From: Prosopocoilus inquinatus
Lineage: Eukaryota; Arthropoda; Insecta; Coleoptera; Lucanidae
Direction: 5' to 3'
Assembly (NCBI GenBank): GCA_036172665.1
Contig: CM069880.1
Coordinates: 3,288,501-3,352,500, forward strand
Length of the DNA: 64,000 nucleotides
Position numbers and translations under genes: made by a program. Below the pieces are notes generated by a model. The model did no database searches. It saw only the letters and a program-made list of their open reading frames with translations, and had not been told where the DNA came from. Below, in pieces: positions 11,924 to 25,035 of the stretch. Within the stretch, counting starts at the first letter, position 1. Each line of letters opens with the position of its first letter.

Positions 11924-13413
11924 AGCTGGAAATAGTTTTAAACGAAACAACACGCATTAGCGATGTTCCTGTGATGTATCTAATCGATCCTTACTCATCT
12001 ATCATGTTATTTTACGTTTGGATGGACTCCAGTAACTCTGATGTGAGATACAAAGTTTTTGGACGCAGCAGAAGCTGGAAATAGTTTTGAAGGAAACAAC
12101 ACGCATTAGCGTTGTTCCTGTGATGTATCTAAACGATCCTTATTTATCTAACATGTTATTTGACGTTTCGATGGACTCCAGTAAGTCTGATGTGAGATAC
12201 AATGTTTTTGGACGCAGCAGGTGCTGGAAATAGTTTTAAACGAAACAACACGTATTAGCGTTGTTCCTGTACTGTATCTAATCGATCCTTACTTATCTAT
12301 CATGTTATTTGACGTTTCGATGGACTCCAGTAACTCTGATGTGAGATACGACGTTTTCGGACGCAGCAGAAGCTGGAAATAGTTTTAAACGAAACAACAC
12401 GTATTAGCGTTGTTCCTGTGATGTATCTAATCGATCCTTTCTCATCTATTATGTTATTTGACGTTTGGATGGACACCAGTAACTCTGATGTGAGATACGA
12501 AGTTCTCGGACGCAGCAGAAGCTGGAAATAGTTTTAAACGAAACAACACGCATTAGCGATGTTCCTGTGATGTATCTAATCGATCCTTACTCATCTATCA
12601 TGTTATTTTACGTTTGGATGGACTCCAGTAACTCTGATGTGAGATACGACGTTTTCGGACGCAGCAGAAGCTGGAAATAGTTTTAAACGAAACAACACGC
12701 ATTAGCGATGTTCCTGTGATGTATCTAATCGATCCTTACTCATCTATCATGTTATTTTACGTTTGGATGGACTCCAGTAACTCTGATGTGAGATACGAAG
12801 TTCTCGGACGCAGCTGAAGCTGGAAATAGTTTTAAACGAAACAACACGCATTAGCGTTGTTCCTGTGATGTATCTAATCGATCCTTACTCATCTATCATG
12901 TTATTTGGCGTTTCGATGGACTCCAGTAACTTTGATGTGAGATACGAAGTTCTCGGACGCAGCTGAAGCTGGAAATAGTTTTAAACGAAACAACACGTAT
13001 TAGCGTTGTTCCTGTGATGTATCTAATCGATCCTTACTTAGCTACTATGTTATTTGACGTTTCGATGGACTCCAGTAACTCTAATGTGAGATACGAAATT
13101 TTCGGACGCAGCAGCAGCTGGAAATAGTTTTAAACGAAACAACACATATTAGCGTTGTTCCTGTGCTGTATCTAATCGATCCTTACTTATCTATCATGTT
13201 ATTTGTCGTTTCGATGGACTCCAGTAACTCTGATGTGAGATACGACGTTTTCGGACGCAGCAGAAGCTGGAATTAGTTTTAAACGAAACAACACGTATTA
13301 GCGTTGTTCCTGTGATGTATCTAATCGATCCTTACTCATCTATCATGTTATTTGGCGTTTCGATGGACTCCAGTAACTTTGATGTGAGATACGAAGTTCT
13401 CGGACGCAGCTGA
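11924..13413 (+). repeat. Ten-monomer transition block
   Basis: The order is B2 E F G B B' A' C F3 A'. The block opens a 19-monomer stretch (11924-14754) whose order is matched at 18480-21310, offset 6556 bp (44 x 149). Rare shared markers are the CAGCAGGTGC junction after E and CCTGTACTG in the following F. This copy has its own change CAATGTTTTTGG near 12200. F3 monomers are followed by monomers that begin GGAATTAG instead of GGAAATAG. Confidence 0.82.
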
Positions 13414-13711
13414 AGCTGGAAATAGTTTTAAACGAAACAACACGTATTAGCGTTGTTCCTGTGATGTATCTAATCGATCCTTACTTAGCTACTATGTTAT
13501 TTGACGTTTCGATGGACTCCAGTAACTCTAATGTGAGATACGAAATTTTCGGACGCAGCAGCAGCTGGAAATAGTTTTAAACGAAACAACACATATTAGC
13601 GTTGTTCCTGTGCTGTATCTAATCGATCCTTACTTATCTATCATGTTATTTGTCGTTTCGATGGACTCCAGTAACTCTGATGTGAGATACGACGTTTTCG
13701 GACGCAGCAGA
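12818..13711 (+). repeat. Tandem 3-monomer repeat [A' C F3] x2
   Basis: Two successive 447-bp units, 12818-13264 and 13265-13711. Each has an A' monomer ending GCAGCTGAA, a C monomer ending CAGCAGCA, and an F3 monomer with ACATATTAG, GTGCTG and TTGTCG. The second unit starts with GGAATTAG, as does the monomer after it. The same doubled trimer occurs at 19374-20267. Confidence 0.88.
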
Positions 13712-15350
13712 AGCTGGAATTAGTTTTAAACGAAACAACACGTATTAGCGTTGTTCCTGTGATGTATCTAATCGATCCTTACTCATCTATCATGTTATTT
13801 GGCGTTTCGATGGACTCCAGTAACTCTGATGTGAGATACAAAGTTCTCGGACGCAGCAGAAGCTGGAAATAGTTTTGAACCAAACAACACGTATTAGCGT
13901 TGTTCCTGTGATGTATCTAAACGATCCTTATTTATCTAACATGTTATTTGACGTTTGGATGGACTCCAGTAAGTCTGATGTGAGATACAAAGTTTTTGGA
14001 CGCAGCAGGAGCTGGAAATAGTTTTAAACGAAACAACACGTATTAGCGTTGTTCCTGTGCTGTATCTAATCGATCCTTACTTATCTATCATGTTATTTGA
14101 CGTTTCGATGGACTCCAGTAACTCTGATGTGAGATACGACGTCTTCGGACGCAGCAGAAGCTGGAAATAGTTTTAAACGAAACAACACGTATTAGCGTTG
14201 TTCCTGTGATGTATCTAATCGATCCTTTCTCATCTATTATGTTATTTGACGTTTGGATGGACACCAGTAACTCTGATGTGAGATACGAAGTTCTCGGACG
14301 CAGCAGAAGCTGGAAATAGTTTTAAACGAAACAACACGCATTAGCGTTGTTCCTGTGATGTATCTAATCGATCCTTACTCATCTATCATGTTATTTGGCG
14401 TTTCGATGGACTCCAGTAACTTTGATGTGAGATACGACGTTTTCGGACGCAGCAGAAGCTGGAAATAGTTTTAAACGAAACAACACGCATTAGCGATGTT
14501 CCTGTGATGTATCTAATCGATCCTTACTCATCTATCATGTTATTTTACGTTTGGATGGACTCCAGTAACTCTGATGTGAGATACGACGTTTTCGGACGCA
14601 GCAGAAGCTGGAAATAGTTTTGAAGGAAACAAGACGCATTAGCGATGTTCCTGTGATGTATCTAATCGATCCTTACTCATCTATCATGTTATTTTACGTT
14701 TGGATGGACTCCAGTAACTCTGATGTGAGATACAAAGTTTTTGGACGCAGCAGAAGCTGGAAATAGTTTTGAAGGAAACAACACGCATTAGCGTTGTTCC
14801 TGTGATGTATCTAAACGATCCTTATTTATCTAACATGTTATTTGACGTTTCGATGGACTCCAGTAACTTTGATGTGAGATACGACGTTTTCGGACGCAGC
14901 AGAAGATGATAATAGTTTTGAACCAAACAACACGTATTAGCGTTGTTCCTGTGATGTATCTAAACGATCCTTATTTATCTAACATGTTATTTGACGTTTG
15001 GATGGACTCCAGTAAGTCTGATGTGAGATACAAAGTTTTTGGACGCAGCAGGAGCTGGAAATAGTTTTAAACGAAACAACACGTATTAGCGTTGTTCCTG
15101 TGCTGTATCTAATCGATCCTTACTTATCTATCATGTTATTTGACGTTTCGATGGACTCCAGTAACTCTGATGTGAGATACGACGTCTTCGGACGCAGCAG
15201 AAGCTGGAAATAGTTTTAAACGAAACAACACGTATTAGCGTTGTTCCTGTGATGTATCTAATCGATCCTTTCTCATCTATCATGTTATTTGGCGTTTCGA
15301 TGGACTCCAGTAACTTTGATGTGAGATACGAAGTTCTCGGACGCAGCTGA
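13414..15350 (+). repeat. 13-monomer repeat unit, copy 1 (1937 bp)
   Basis: The order is C F3 X E4 F G A B B2 E3 E4 F G/A'. The next copy begins at 15351. Rare markers offset by exactly 1937 bp are AGAAGATGATAATAG at 14901 and 16838, AACAAGACGC at about 14629 and 16566, and GACGTCTTCGG at 14138/16075 and 15181/17118. The unit contains two E4-F pairs spaced by seven monomers, so the 13-mer itself grew by an internal duplication. Its last monomer (15202-15350) is a G/A' hybrid. Confidence 0.9.
15202..15350 (+). repeat. G/A' hybrid monomer (closing the 13-mer)
   Basis: It begins as G (ACGTATTAG, TTTCTCATC) and continues as A' (CTATCATG, TTGGCG, AACTTT, GAAGTTCTCGG, GCAGCTGAA). The crossover point lies in the ATCTAT stretch common to both. 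The same hybrid recurs at 17139-17287 in the second 13-mer copy. A related G/A hybrid at 18927-19075 ends GACGTTTTCGG. Confidence 0.88.
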
Positions 15351-17287
15351 AGCTGGAAATAGTTTTAAACGAAACAACACGTATTAGCGTTGTTCCTGTG
15401 ATGTATCTAATCGATCCTTACTTAGCTACTATGTTATTTGACGTTTCGATGGACTCCAGTAACTCTAATGTGAGATACGAAATTTTCGGACGCAGCAGCA
15501 GCTGGAAATAGTTTTAAACGAAACAACACATATTAGCGTTGTTCCTGTGCTGTATCTAATCGATCCTTACTTATCTATCATGTTATTTGTCGTTTCGATG
15601 GACTCCAGTAACTCTGATGTGAGATACGACGTTTTCGGACGCAGCAGAAGCTGGAATTAGTTTTAAACGAAACAACACGTATTAGCGTTGTTCCTGTGAT
15701 GTATCTAATCGATCCTTACTCATCTATCATGTTATTTGGCGTTTCGATGGACTCCAGTAACTCTGATGTGAGATACAAAGTTCTCGGACGCAGCAGAAGC
15801 TGGAAATAGTTTTGAACCAAACAACACGTATTAGCGTTGTTCCTGTGATGTATCTAAACGATCCTTATTTATCTAACATGTTATTTGACGTTTGGATGGA
15901 CTCCAGTAAGTCTGATGTGAGATACAAAGTTTTTGGACGCAGCAGGAGCTGGAAATAGTTTTAAACGAAACAACACGTATTAGCGTTGTTCCTGTGCTGT
16001 ATCTAATCGATCCTTACTTATCTATCATGTTATTTGACGTTTCGATGGACTCCAGTAACTCTGATGTGAGATACGACGTCTTCGGACGCAGCAGAAGCTG
16101 GAAATAGTTTTAAACGAAACAACACGTATTAGCGTTGTTCCTGTGATGTATCTAATCGATCCTTTCTCATCTATTATGTTATTTGACGTTTGGATGGACA
16201 CCAGTAACTCTGATGTGAGATACGAAGTTCTCGGACGCAGCAGAAGCTGGAAATAGTTTTAAACGAAACAACACGCATTAGCGTTGTTCCTGTGATGTAT
16301 CTAATCGATCCTTACTCATCTATCATGTTATTTGGCGTTTCGATGGACTCCAGTAACTTTGATGTGAGATACGACGTTTTCGGACGCAGCAGAAGCTGGA
16401 AATAGTTTTAAACGAAACAACACGCATTAGCGATGTTCCTGTGATGTATCTAATCGATCCTTACTCATCTATCATGTTATTTTACGTTTGGATGGACTCC
16501 AGTAACTCTGATGTGAGATACGACGTTTTCGGACGCAGCAGAAGCTGGAAATAGTTTTGAAGGAAACAAGACGCATTAGCGATGTTCCTGTGATGTATCT
16601 AATCGATCCTTACTCATCTATCATGTTATTTTACGTTTGGATGGACTCCAGTAACTCTGATGTGAGATACAAAGTTTTTGGACGCAGCAGAAGCTGGAAA
16701 TAGTTTTGAAGGAAACAACACGCATTAGCGTTGTTCCTGTGATGTATCTAAACGATCCTTATTTATCTAACATGTTATTTGACGTTTCGATGGACTCCAG
16801 TAACTTTGATGTGAGATACGACGTTTTCGGACGCAGCAGAAGATGATAATAGTTTTGAACCAAACAACACGTATTAGCGTTGTTCCTGTGATGTATCTAA
16901 ACGATCCTTATTTATCTAACATGTTATTTGACGTTTGGATGGACTCCAGTAAGTCTGATGTGAGATACAAAGTTTTTGGACGCAGCAGGAGCTGGAAATA
17001 GTTTTAAACGAAACAACACGTATTAGCGTTGTTCCTGTGCTGTATCTAATCGATCCTTACTTATCTATCATGTTATTTGACGTTTCGATGGACTCCAGTA
17101 ACTCTGATGTGAGATACGACGTCTTCGGACGCAGCAGAAGCTGGAAATAGTTTTAAACGAAACAACACGTATTAGCGTTGTTCCTGTGATGTATCTAATC
17201 GATCCTTTCTCATCTATCATGTTATTTGGCGTTTCGATGGACTCCAGTAACTTTGATGTGAGATACGAAGTTCTCGGACGCAGCTGA
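15351..17287 (+). repeat. 13-monomer repeat unit, copy 2 (1937 bp)
   Basis: The monomer order is identical to 13414-15350, with the ATGATAATAG, AACAAGACGC and GACGTC markers in register. It ends in the same G/A' hybrid monomer (17139-17287), so the hybrid formed before the 13-mer duplicated. Confidence 0.9.
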
Positions 17288-18032
17288 AGCTGGAAATAGT
17301 TTTAAACGAAACAACACGTATTAGCGTTGTTCCTGTGATGTATCTAATCGATCCTTACTTAGCTACTATGTTATTTGACGTTTCGATGGACTCCAGTAAC
17401 TCTAATGTGAGATACGAAATTTTCGGACGCAGCAGCAGCTGGAAATAGTTTTAAACGAAACAACACATATTAGCGTTGTTCCTGTGCTGTATCTAATCGA
17501 TCCTTACTTATCTATCATGTTATTTGTCGTTTCGATGGACTCCAGTAACTCTGATGTGAGACACGACGTTTTCGGACGCAGCAGAAGCTGGAATTAGTTT
17601 TAAACGAAACAACACGTATTAGCGTTGTTCCTGTGATGTATCTAATCGATCCTTACTCATCTATCATGTTATTTGGCGTTTCGATGGACTCCAGTAACTC
17701 TGATGTGAGATACAAAGTTCTCGGACGCAGCAGAAGCTGGAAATAGTTTTGAACCAAACAACACGTATTAGCGTTGTTCCTGTGATGTATCTAAACGATC
17801 CTTATTTATCTAACATGTTATTTGACGTTTGGATGGACTCCAGTAAGTCTGATGTGAGATACAAAGTTTTTGGACGCAGCAGGAGCTGGAAATAGTTTTA
17901 AACGAAACAACACGTATTAGCGTTGTTCCTGTGCTGTATCTAATCGATCCTTACTTATCTATCATGTTATTTGACGTTTCGATGGACTCCAGTAACTCTG
18001 ATGTGAGATACGACGTTTTCGGACGCAGCAGA
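17288..18032 (+). repeat. 13-monomer repeat, partial copy 3
   Basis: Five monomers, C F3 X E4 F, corresponding to the start of the 13-mer. The F3 monomer here has GAGACACGACG, a variant absent from the two complete copies but fixed in the F3 monomer of the later 31-monomer repeats (for example near 24562 and 29180). The F monomer has the common GACGTTTTCGG and not the GACGTC variant. This segment therefore looks like the closest relative of the 31-mer's 3' end. Confidence 0.8.
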
Positions 18033-18181
18033 AGCTGGAAATAGTTTTAAACGAAACAACACGTATTAGCGTTGTTCCTGTGATGTATCTAATCGATCCT
18101 TTCTCATCTATTATGTTATTTGACGTTTGGATGGACACCAGTAACTCTGATGTGAGATGCGAAGTTCTCGGACGCAGCAGA

Positions 18182-18330
18182 AGCTGGAAATAGTTTTAAA
18201 CGAAACAACACGCATTAGCGTTGTTCCTGTGATGTATCTAATCGATCCTTACTCATCTATCATGTTATTTTACGTTTGGATGGACTCCAGTAACTCTGAT
18301 GTGAGATACGACGTTTTCGGACGCAGCAGA
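18182..18330 (+). repeat. A/B hybrid monomer
   Basis: The left part carries A diagnostics (CGCATTAGCGTTG) and the right part B diagnostics (TTTTACGTTTGG, AACTCT). It sits directly after G*, where A is expected, so A and the following B were fused or A was partly converted by B. Confidence 0.8.
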
Positions 18331-19373
18331 AGCTGGAAATAGTTTTAAACGAAACAACACGCATTAGCGATGTTCCTGTGATGTATCTAATCGATCCTTA
18401 CTCATCTATCATGTTATTTTACGTTTGGATGGACTCCAGTAACTCTGATGTGAGATACGACGTTTTCGGACGCAGCAGAAGCTGGAAATAGTTTTAAACG
18501 AAACAACACGCATTAGCGATGTTCCTGTGATGTATCTAATCGATCCTTACTCATCTATCATGTTATTTTACGTTTGGATGGACTCCAGTAACTCTGATGT
18601 GAGATACAAAGTTTTTGGACGCAGCAGAAGCTGGAAATAGTTTTGAAGGAAACAACACGCATTAGCGTTGTTCCTGTGATGTATCTAAACGATCCTTATT
18701 TATCTAACATGTTATTTGACGTTTCGATGGACTCCAGTAAGTCTGATGTGAGATACAAAGTTTTTGGACGCAGCAGGTGCTGGAAATAGTTTTAAACGAA
18801 ACAACACGTATTAGCGTTGTTCCTGTACTGTATCTAATCGATCCTTACTTATCTATCATGTTATTTGACGTTTCGATGGACTCCAGTAACTCTGATGTGA
18901 GATACGACGTTTTCGGACGCAGCAGAAGCTGGAAATAGTTTTAAACGAAACAACACGTATTAGCGTTGTTCCTGTGATGTATCTAATCGATCCTTTCTCA
19001 TCTATCATGTTATTTGGCGTTTCGATGGACTCCAGTAACTTTGATGTGAGATACGACGTTTTCGGACGCAGCAGAAGCTGGAAATAGTTTTAAACGAAAC
19101 AACACGCATTAGCGATGTTCCTGTGATGTATCTAATCGATCCTTACTCATCTATCATGTTATTTTACGTTTGGATGGACTCCAGTAACTCTGATGTGAGA
19201 TACGACGTTTTCGGACGCAGCAGAAGCTGGAAATAGTTTTAAACGAAACAACACGCATTAGCGATGTTCCTGTGATGTATCTAATCGATCCTTACTCATC
19301 TATCATGTTATTTTACGTTTGGATGGACTCCAGTAACTCTGATGTGAGATACGAAGTTCTCGGACGCAGCTGA

Positions 19374-20267
19374 AGCTGGAAATAGTTTTAAACGAAACAA
19401 CACGCATTAGCGTTGTTCCTGTGATGTATCTAATCGATCCTTACTCATCTATCATGTTATTTGGCGTTTCGATGGACTCCAGTAACTTTGATGTGAGATA
19501 CGAAGTTCTCGGACGCAGCTGAAGCTGGAAATAGTTTTAAACGAAACAACACGTATTAGCGTTGTTCCTGTGATGTATCTAATCGATCCTTACTTAGCTA
19601 CTATGTTATTTGACGTTTCGATGGACTCCAGTAACTCTAATGTGAGATACGAAATTTTCGGACGCAGCAGCAGCTGGAAATAGTTTTAAACGAAACAACA
19701 CATATTGGCGTTGTTCCTGTGCTGTATCTAATCGATCCTTACTTATCTATCATGTTATTTGTCGTTTCGATGGACTCCAGTAACTCTGATGTGAGATACG
19801 ACGTTTTCGGACGCAGCAGAAGCTGGAATTAGTTTTAAACGAAACAACACGTATTAGCGTTGTTCCTGTGATGTATCTAATCGATCCTTACTCATCTATC
19901 ATGTTATTTGGCGTTTCGATGGACTCCAGTAACTTTGATGTGAGATACGAAGTTCTCGGACGCAGCTGAAGCTGGAAATAGTTTTAAACGAAACAACACG
20001 TATTAGCGTTGTTCCTGTGATGTATCTAATCGATCCTTACTTAGCTACTATGTTATTTGACGTTTCGATGGACTCCAGTAACTCTAATGTGAGATACGAA
20101 ATTTTCGGACGCAGCAGCAGCTGGAAATAGTTTTAAACGAAACAACATATATTAGCGTTGTTCCTGTGCTGTATCTAATCGATCCTTACTTATCTATCAT
20201 GTTATTTGTCGTTTCGATGGACTCCAGTAACTCTGATGTGAGATACGACGTTTTCGGACGCAGCAGA
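19374..20267 (+). repeat. Tandem 3-monomer repeat [A' C F3] x2, second locus
   Basis: Two 447-bp units (19374-19820 and 19821-20267) with the same composition and GGAATTAG junctions as 12818-13711, exactly 6556 bp downstream. The doubled trimer therefore predates the 44-monomer-scale duplication. Confidence 0.85.
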
Positions 20268-20714
20268 AGCTGGAATTAGTTTTAAACGAAACAACACGTA
20301 TTAGCGTTGTTCCTGTGATGTATCTAATCGATCCTTACTCATCTATCATGTTATTTGGCGTTTCGATGGACTCCAGTAACTCTGATGTGAGATACAAAGT
20401 TCTCGGACGCAGCAGAAGCTGGAAATAGTTTTGAACCAAACAACACGTATTAGCGTTGTTCCTGTGATGTATCTAAACGATCCTTATTTATCTAACATGT
20501 TATTTGACGTTTGGATGGACTCCAGTAAGTCTGATGTGAGATACAAAGTTTTTGGACGCAGCAGGAGCCGGAAATAGTTTTAAACGAAACAACACGTATT
20601 AGCGTTGTTCCTGTGCTGTATCTAATCGATCCTTACTTATCTATCATGTTATTTGACGTTTCGATGGACTCCAGTAACTCTGATGTGAGATACGACGTCT
20701 TCGGACGCAGCAGA

Positions 20715-23700
20715 AGCTGGAAATAGTTTTAAACGAAACAACACGCATTAGCGTTGTTCCTGTGATGTATCTAATCGATCCTTTCTCATCTATTATGTTA
20801 TTTGACGTTTGGATGGACACCAGTAACTCTGATGTGAGATACGAAGTTCTCGGACGCAGCAGAAGCTGGAAATAGTTTTAAACGAAACAACACGCATTAG
20901 CGTTGTTCCTGTGATGTATCTAATCGATCCTTACTCATCTATCATGTTATTTGGCGTTTCGATGGACTCCAGTAACTTTGATGTGAGATACGACGTTTTC
21001 GGACGCAGCAGAAGCTGGAAATAGTTTTAAACGAAACAACACGCATTAGCGATGTTCCTGTGATGTATCTAATCGATCCTTACTCATCTATCATGTTATT
21101 TTACGTTTGGATGGACTCCAGTAACTCTGATGTGAGATACGACGTTTTCGGACGCAGCAGAAGCTGGAAATAGTTTTGAAGGAAACAAGACGCATTAGCG
21201 ATGTTCCTGTGATGTATCTAATCGATCCTTACTCATCTATCATGTTATTTTACGTTTGGATGGACTCCAGTAACTCTGATGTGAGATACAAAGTTTTTGG
21301 ACGCAGCAGAAGCTGGAAATAGTTTTGAACGAAACAACACGTATTAGCGTTGTTCCTGTGATGTATCTAATCGATCCTTACTCATCTCTCATGTTATTTG
21401 ACGTTTGGACGGACTCCAGTAACTCTGATGTGAGATAAAAAGTTCTCGGACGCAGCAGAAGCTGGAAATAGTTTTGAACGAAACAACACGTATTAGCGTT
21501 GTTCCTGTGATGTATCTAAACGATCCTTATTTATCTATCATGTTATTTGACGTTTGGATGGACTCCAGTAAGTCTGATGTGAGATACAAAGTTTTTGGAC
21601 GCAGCAGGAGCTGGAAATAGTTTTAAACGAAACAACACGTATTAGCGTTGTTCCTGTGCTGTATCTAATCGATCCTTACTTATCTATCATGTTATTTGTC
21701 GTTTCGATGGACTCCAGTAACTCTGATGTGAGATACGACGTTTTCGGACGCAGCAGAAGCTGGAATTAGTTTTTAACGAAACAACACGCATTAGCGATGT
21801 TCCTGTGATGTATCTAATAGATACTTACTCATCTATCATGTTATTTTACGTTTGGATGGACTCCAGTAAGTCTGATGTGAGATACAAAGTTTTTGGACGC
21901 AGCAGCAGCTGGAAATAGTTTTAAACGAAACAACACGTATTAGCGTTGTTCCTGTGCTGTATCTAATCGATCCTTACTTATCTATCATGTTATTTGTCGT
22001 TTCGATGGACTCCAGTAACTCTGATGTGAGATACGACGTTTTCGGACGCAGCAGAAGCTGGAAATAGTTTTGAACGAAACAACACGTATTAGCGTTGTTC
22101 CTGTGATGTATCTAATCGATCCTTACTCATCTATCATGTTATTTGGCGTTTCGATGGACTCCAGTAACTTTGATGTGAGATACGACGTTTTCGGACGCAG
22201 CAGAAGCTGGAAATAGTTTTAAACGAAACAACACGCATTAGCGATGTTCCTGTGATGTATCTAATCGATCCTTACTCATCTATCATGTTATTTTACGTTT
22301 GGATGGACTCCAGTAACTCTGATGTGAGATACGACGTTTTCGGACGCAGCAGAAGCTGGAAATAGTTTTAAACGAAACAACACGCATTAGCGATGTTCCT
22401 GTGATGTATCTAATCGATCCTTACTCATCTATCATGTTATTTTACGTTTGGATGGACTCCAGTAACTCTGATGTGAGATACAAAGTTTTTGGACGCAGCA
22501 GAAGCTGGAAATAGTTTTGAAGGAAACAACACGCATTAGCGTTGTTCCTGTGATGTATCTAATCGATCCTTACTCATCTATCATGTTATTTGGCGTTTCG
22601 ATGGACTCCAGTAACTTTGATGTGAGATACGAAGTTCTCGGACGCAGCTGAAGCTGGAAATAGTTTTAAACGAAACAACACGTATTAGCGTTGTTCCTGT
22701 GATGTATCTAATCGATCCTTACTTAGCTACTATGTTATTTGACGTTTCGATGGACTCCAGTAACTCTAATGTGAGATACGAAATTTTCGGACGCAGCAGC
22801 AGCTGGAAATAGTTTTAAACGAAACAACACATATTAGCGTTGTTCCTGTGATGTATCTAATCGATCCTTACTCATCTCTCATGTTATTTGATGTTTGGAC
22901 GGACTCCAGTAACTCTGATGTGAGATACAAAGTTCTCGGACGCAGCAGAAGCTGGAAATAGTTTTGAACGAAACAACACGTATTAGCGTTGTTCCTGTGA
23001 TGTATCTAAACGATCCTTATTTATCTAACATGTTATTTGACGTTTCGATGGACTCCAGTAACTCTGATGTGAGATACGAAGTTCTCGGACGCAGCAGAAG
23101 CTGGAAATAGTTTTAAACGAAACAACACGTATTAGCGTTGTTCCTGTGATGTATCTAATCGATCCTTACTTAGCTACTATGTTATTTGACGTTTCGATGG
23201 ACTCCAGTAACTCTAATGTGAGATACGAAATTTTCGGACGCAGCAGCAGCTGGAAATAGTTTTAAACGAAACAACACATATTAGCGTTGTTCCTGTGATG
23301 TATCTAATCGATCCTTACTCATCTCTCATGTTATTTGATGTTTGGACGGACTCCAGTAACTCTGATGTGAGATACAAAGTTCTCGGACGCAGCAGAAGCT
23401 GGAAATAGTTTTGAACGAAACAACACGTATTAGCGTTGTTCCTGTGATGTATCTAAACGATCCTTATTTATCTAACATGTTATTTGACGTTTCGATGGAC
23501 TCCAGTAACTCTGATGTGAGATACGAAGTTCTCGGACGCAGCAGAAGCTGGAAATAGTTTTAAACGAAACAACACGCATTAGCGTTGTTCCTGTGATGTA
23601 TCTAATCGATCCTTACTCATCTATCATGTTATTTGGCGTTTCGATGGACTCCAGTAACTTTGATGTGAGATACGACGTTTTCGGACGCAGCAGAAGCTGG

Positions 23701-25035
23701 AAATAGTTTTAAACGAAACAACACGCATTAGCGATGTTCCTGTGATGTATCTAATCGATCCTTACTCATCTATCATGTTATTTTACGTTTGGATGGACTC
23801 CAGTAACTCTGATGTGAGATACGACGTTTTCGGACGCAGCAGAAGCTGGAAATAGTTTTAAACGAAACAACACGCATTAGCGATGTTCCTGTGATGTATC
23901 TAATCGATCCTTACTCATCTATCATGTTATTTTACGTTTGGATGGACTCCAGTAACTCTGATGTGAGATACAAAGTTTTTGGACGCAGCAGAAGCTGGAA
24001 ATAGTTTTGAAGGAAACAACACGCATTAGCGTTGTTCCTGTGATGTATCTAAACGATCCTTATTTATCTAACATGTTATTTGACGTTTCGATGGACTCCA
24101 GTAACTTTGATGTGAGATACGACGTTTTCGGACGCAGCAGAAGCTGGAAATAGTTTTGAAGGAAACAACACGCATTAGCGATGTTCCTGTGATGTATCTA
24201 ATCGATCCTTACTCATCTATCATGTTATTTGGCGTTTCGATGGACTCCAGTAACTTTGATGTGAGATACGAAGTTCTCGGACGCAGCTGAAGCTGGAAAT
24301 AGTTTTAAACGAAACAACACGTATTAGCGTTGTTCCTGTGATGTATCTAATCGATCCTTACTTAGCTACTATGTTATTTGACGTTTCGATGGACTCCAGT
24401 AACTCTAATGTGAGATACGAAATTTTCGGACGCAGCAGCAGCTGGAAATAGTTTTAAACGAAACAACACATATTAGCGTTGTTCCTGTGCTGTATCTAAT
24501 CGATCCTTACTTATCTATCATGTTATTTGTCGTTTCGATGGACTCCAGTAACTCTGATGTGAGACACGACGTTTTCGGACGCAGCAGAAGCTGGAATTAG
24601 TTTTAAACGAAACAACACGTATTAGCGTTGTTCCTGTGATGTATCTAATCGATCCTTACTCATCTATCATGTTATTTGGCGTTTCGATGGACTCCAGTAA
24701 CTCTGATGTGAGATACAAAGTTCTCGGACGCAGCAGAAGCTGGAAATAGTTTTGAACCAAACAACACGTATTAGCGTTGTTCCTGTGATGTATCTAAACG
24801 ATCCTTATTTATCTAACATGTTATTTGACGTTTGGATGGACTCCAGTAAGTCTGATGTGAGATACAAAGTTTTTGGACGCAGCAGGAGCTGGAAATAGTT
24901 TTAAACGAAACAACACGTATTAGCGTTGTTCCTGTGCTGTATCTAATCGATCCTTACTTATCTATCATGTTATTTGACGTTTCGATGGACTCCAGTAACT
25001 CTGATGTGAGATACGACGTTTTCGGACGCAGCAGA
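20715..25035 (+). repeat. 31-mer higher-order repeat, copy alpha (29 monomers)
   Basis: This is the first recognisable copy of the 31-monomer repeat, 4321 bp. Numbering the canonical repeat 1-31, it has positions 1-4 (G A B B2) followed directly by 7-31 (K E F2 H F2 A2 B B2 A' C D2 E2 C D2 E2 A B B2 E3 A'' C F3 X E4 F). The C and D1 monomers at positions 5-6 are absent. Its G lacks the GATGCG marker and its third monomer is plain B, not Bk. Its B2 still has the AACAAGACGC marker of the 13-mer family, at about 21185. It is therefore an early or recombinant form joining the 13-mer family to the 31-mer family. Confidence 0.88.
22652..23545 (+). repeat. Tandem trimer core [C D2 E2] x2 (copy alpha)
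   Basis: A 447-bp trimer occurs twice in direct succession: C (CTTAGCTAC), D2 (ACATATTAG, CATCTCTC, TTGATG, GGACGG) and E2 (CTAAACG, TTTCG, GAAGTTCTCGG). The same doubled trimer sits at 27270-28163, 31740-32633, 36060-36953, 40530-41423, 46341-47234, 50960-51853 and 55579-56472, once in each 31-mer-equivalent. The trimer duplication therefore occurred before the 31-mer spread. The TTGATG variant appears only in these D2 monomers. Confidence 0.9.

Larger units (their letters stand above)
18033..20714 (+). repeat. 18-monomer block preceding the young domain
   Basis: The order is G* A/B B B2 E F G/A B B' A' C F3 A' C F3 X E4 F. From 18480 onward it is homologous to 11924-14754 at a 44-monomer offset. 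G* at 18033 carries the A-to-G change making GATGCG that marks most later 31-mer copies. The second monomer (18182-18330) has a type-A first half and a type-B second half. The monomer at 18927-19075 has a G first half (TTTCTCATC) and an A second half (TTGGCG, AACTTT). Private changes include CATATTGGCG near 19703, AACATATATT near 20143 and AGGAGCCGG near 20565. Confidence 0.82.

Noticed and set aside
18157..18342. 61-codon open reading frame (repeated with small changes at 25160-25345, 43038-43223, 48849-49034, 53468-53653 and 58087-58272)
   Set aside because: The ATG is created by the single A-to-G change in G* monomers and the stop is the TAG in GGAAATAG of the second monomer downstream. 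The frame merely crosses the G* end, one A-type monomer and the start of the next. The same sequence without that base has no such ATG. There is no promoter, no codon-level conservation distinct from the rest of the repeat, and the 149-bp period rotates the frame. The near-identity of five copies reflects array amplification, not coding selection.
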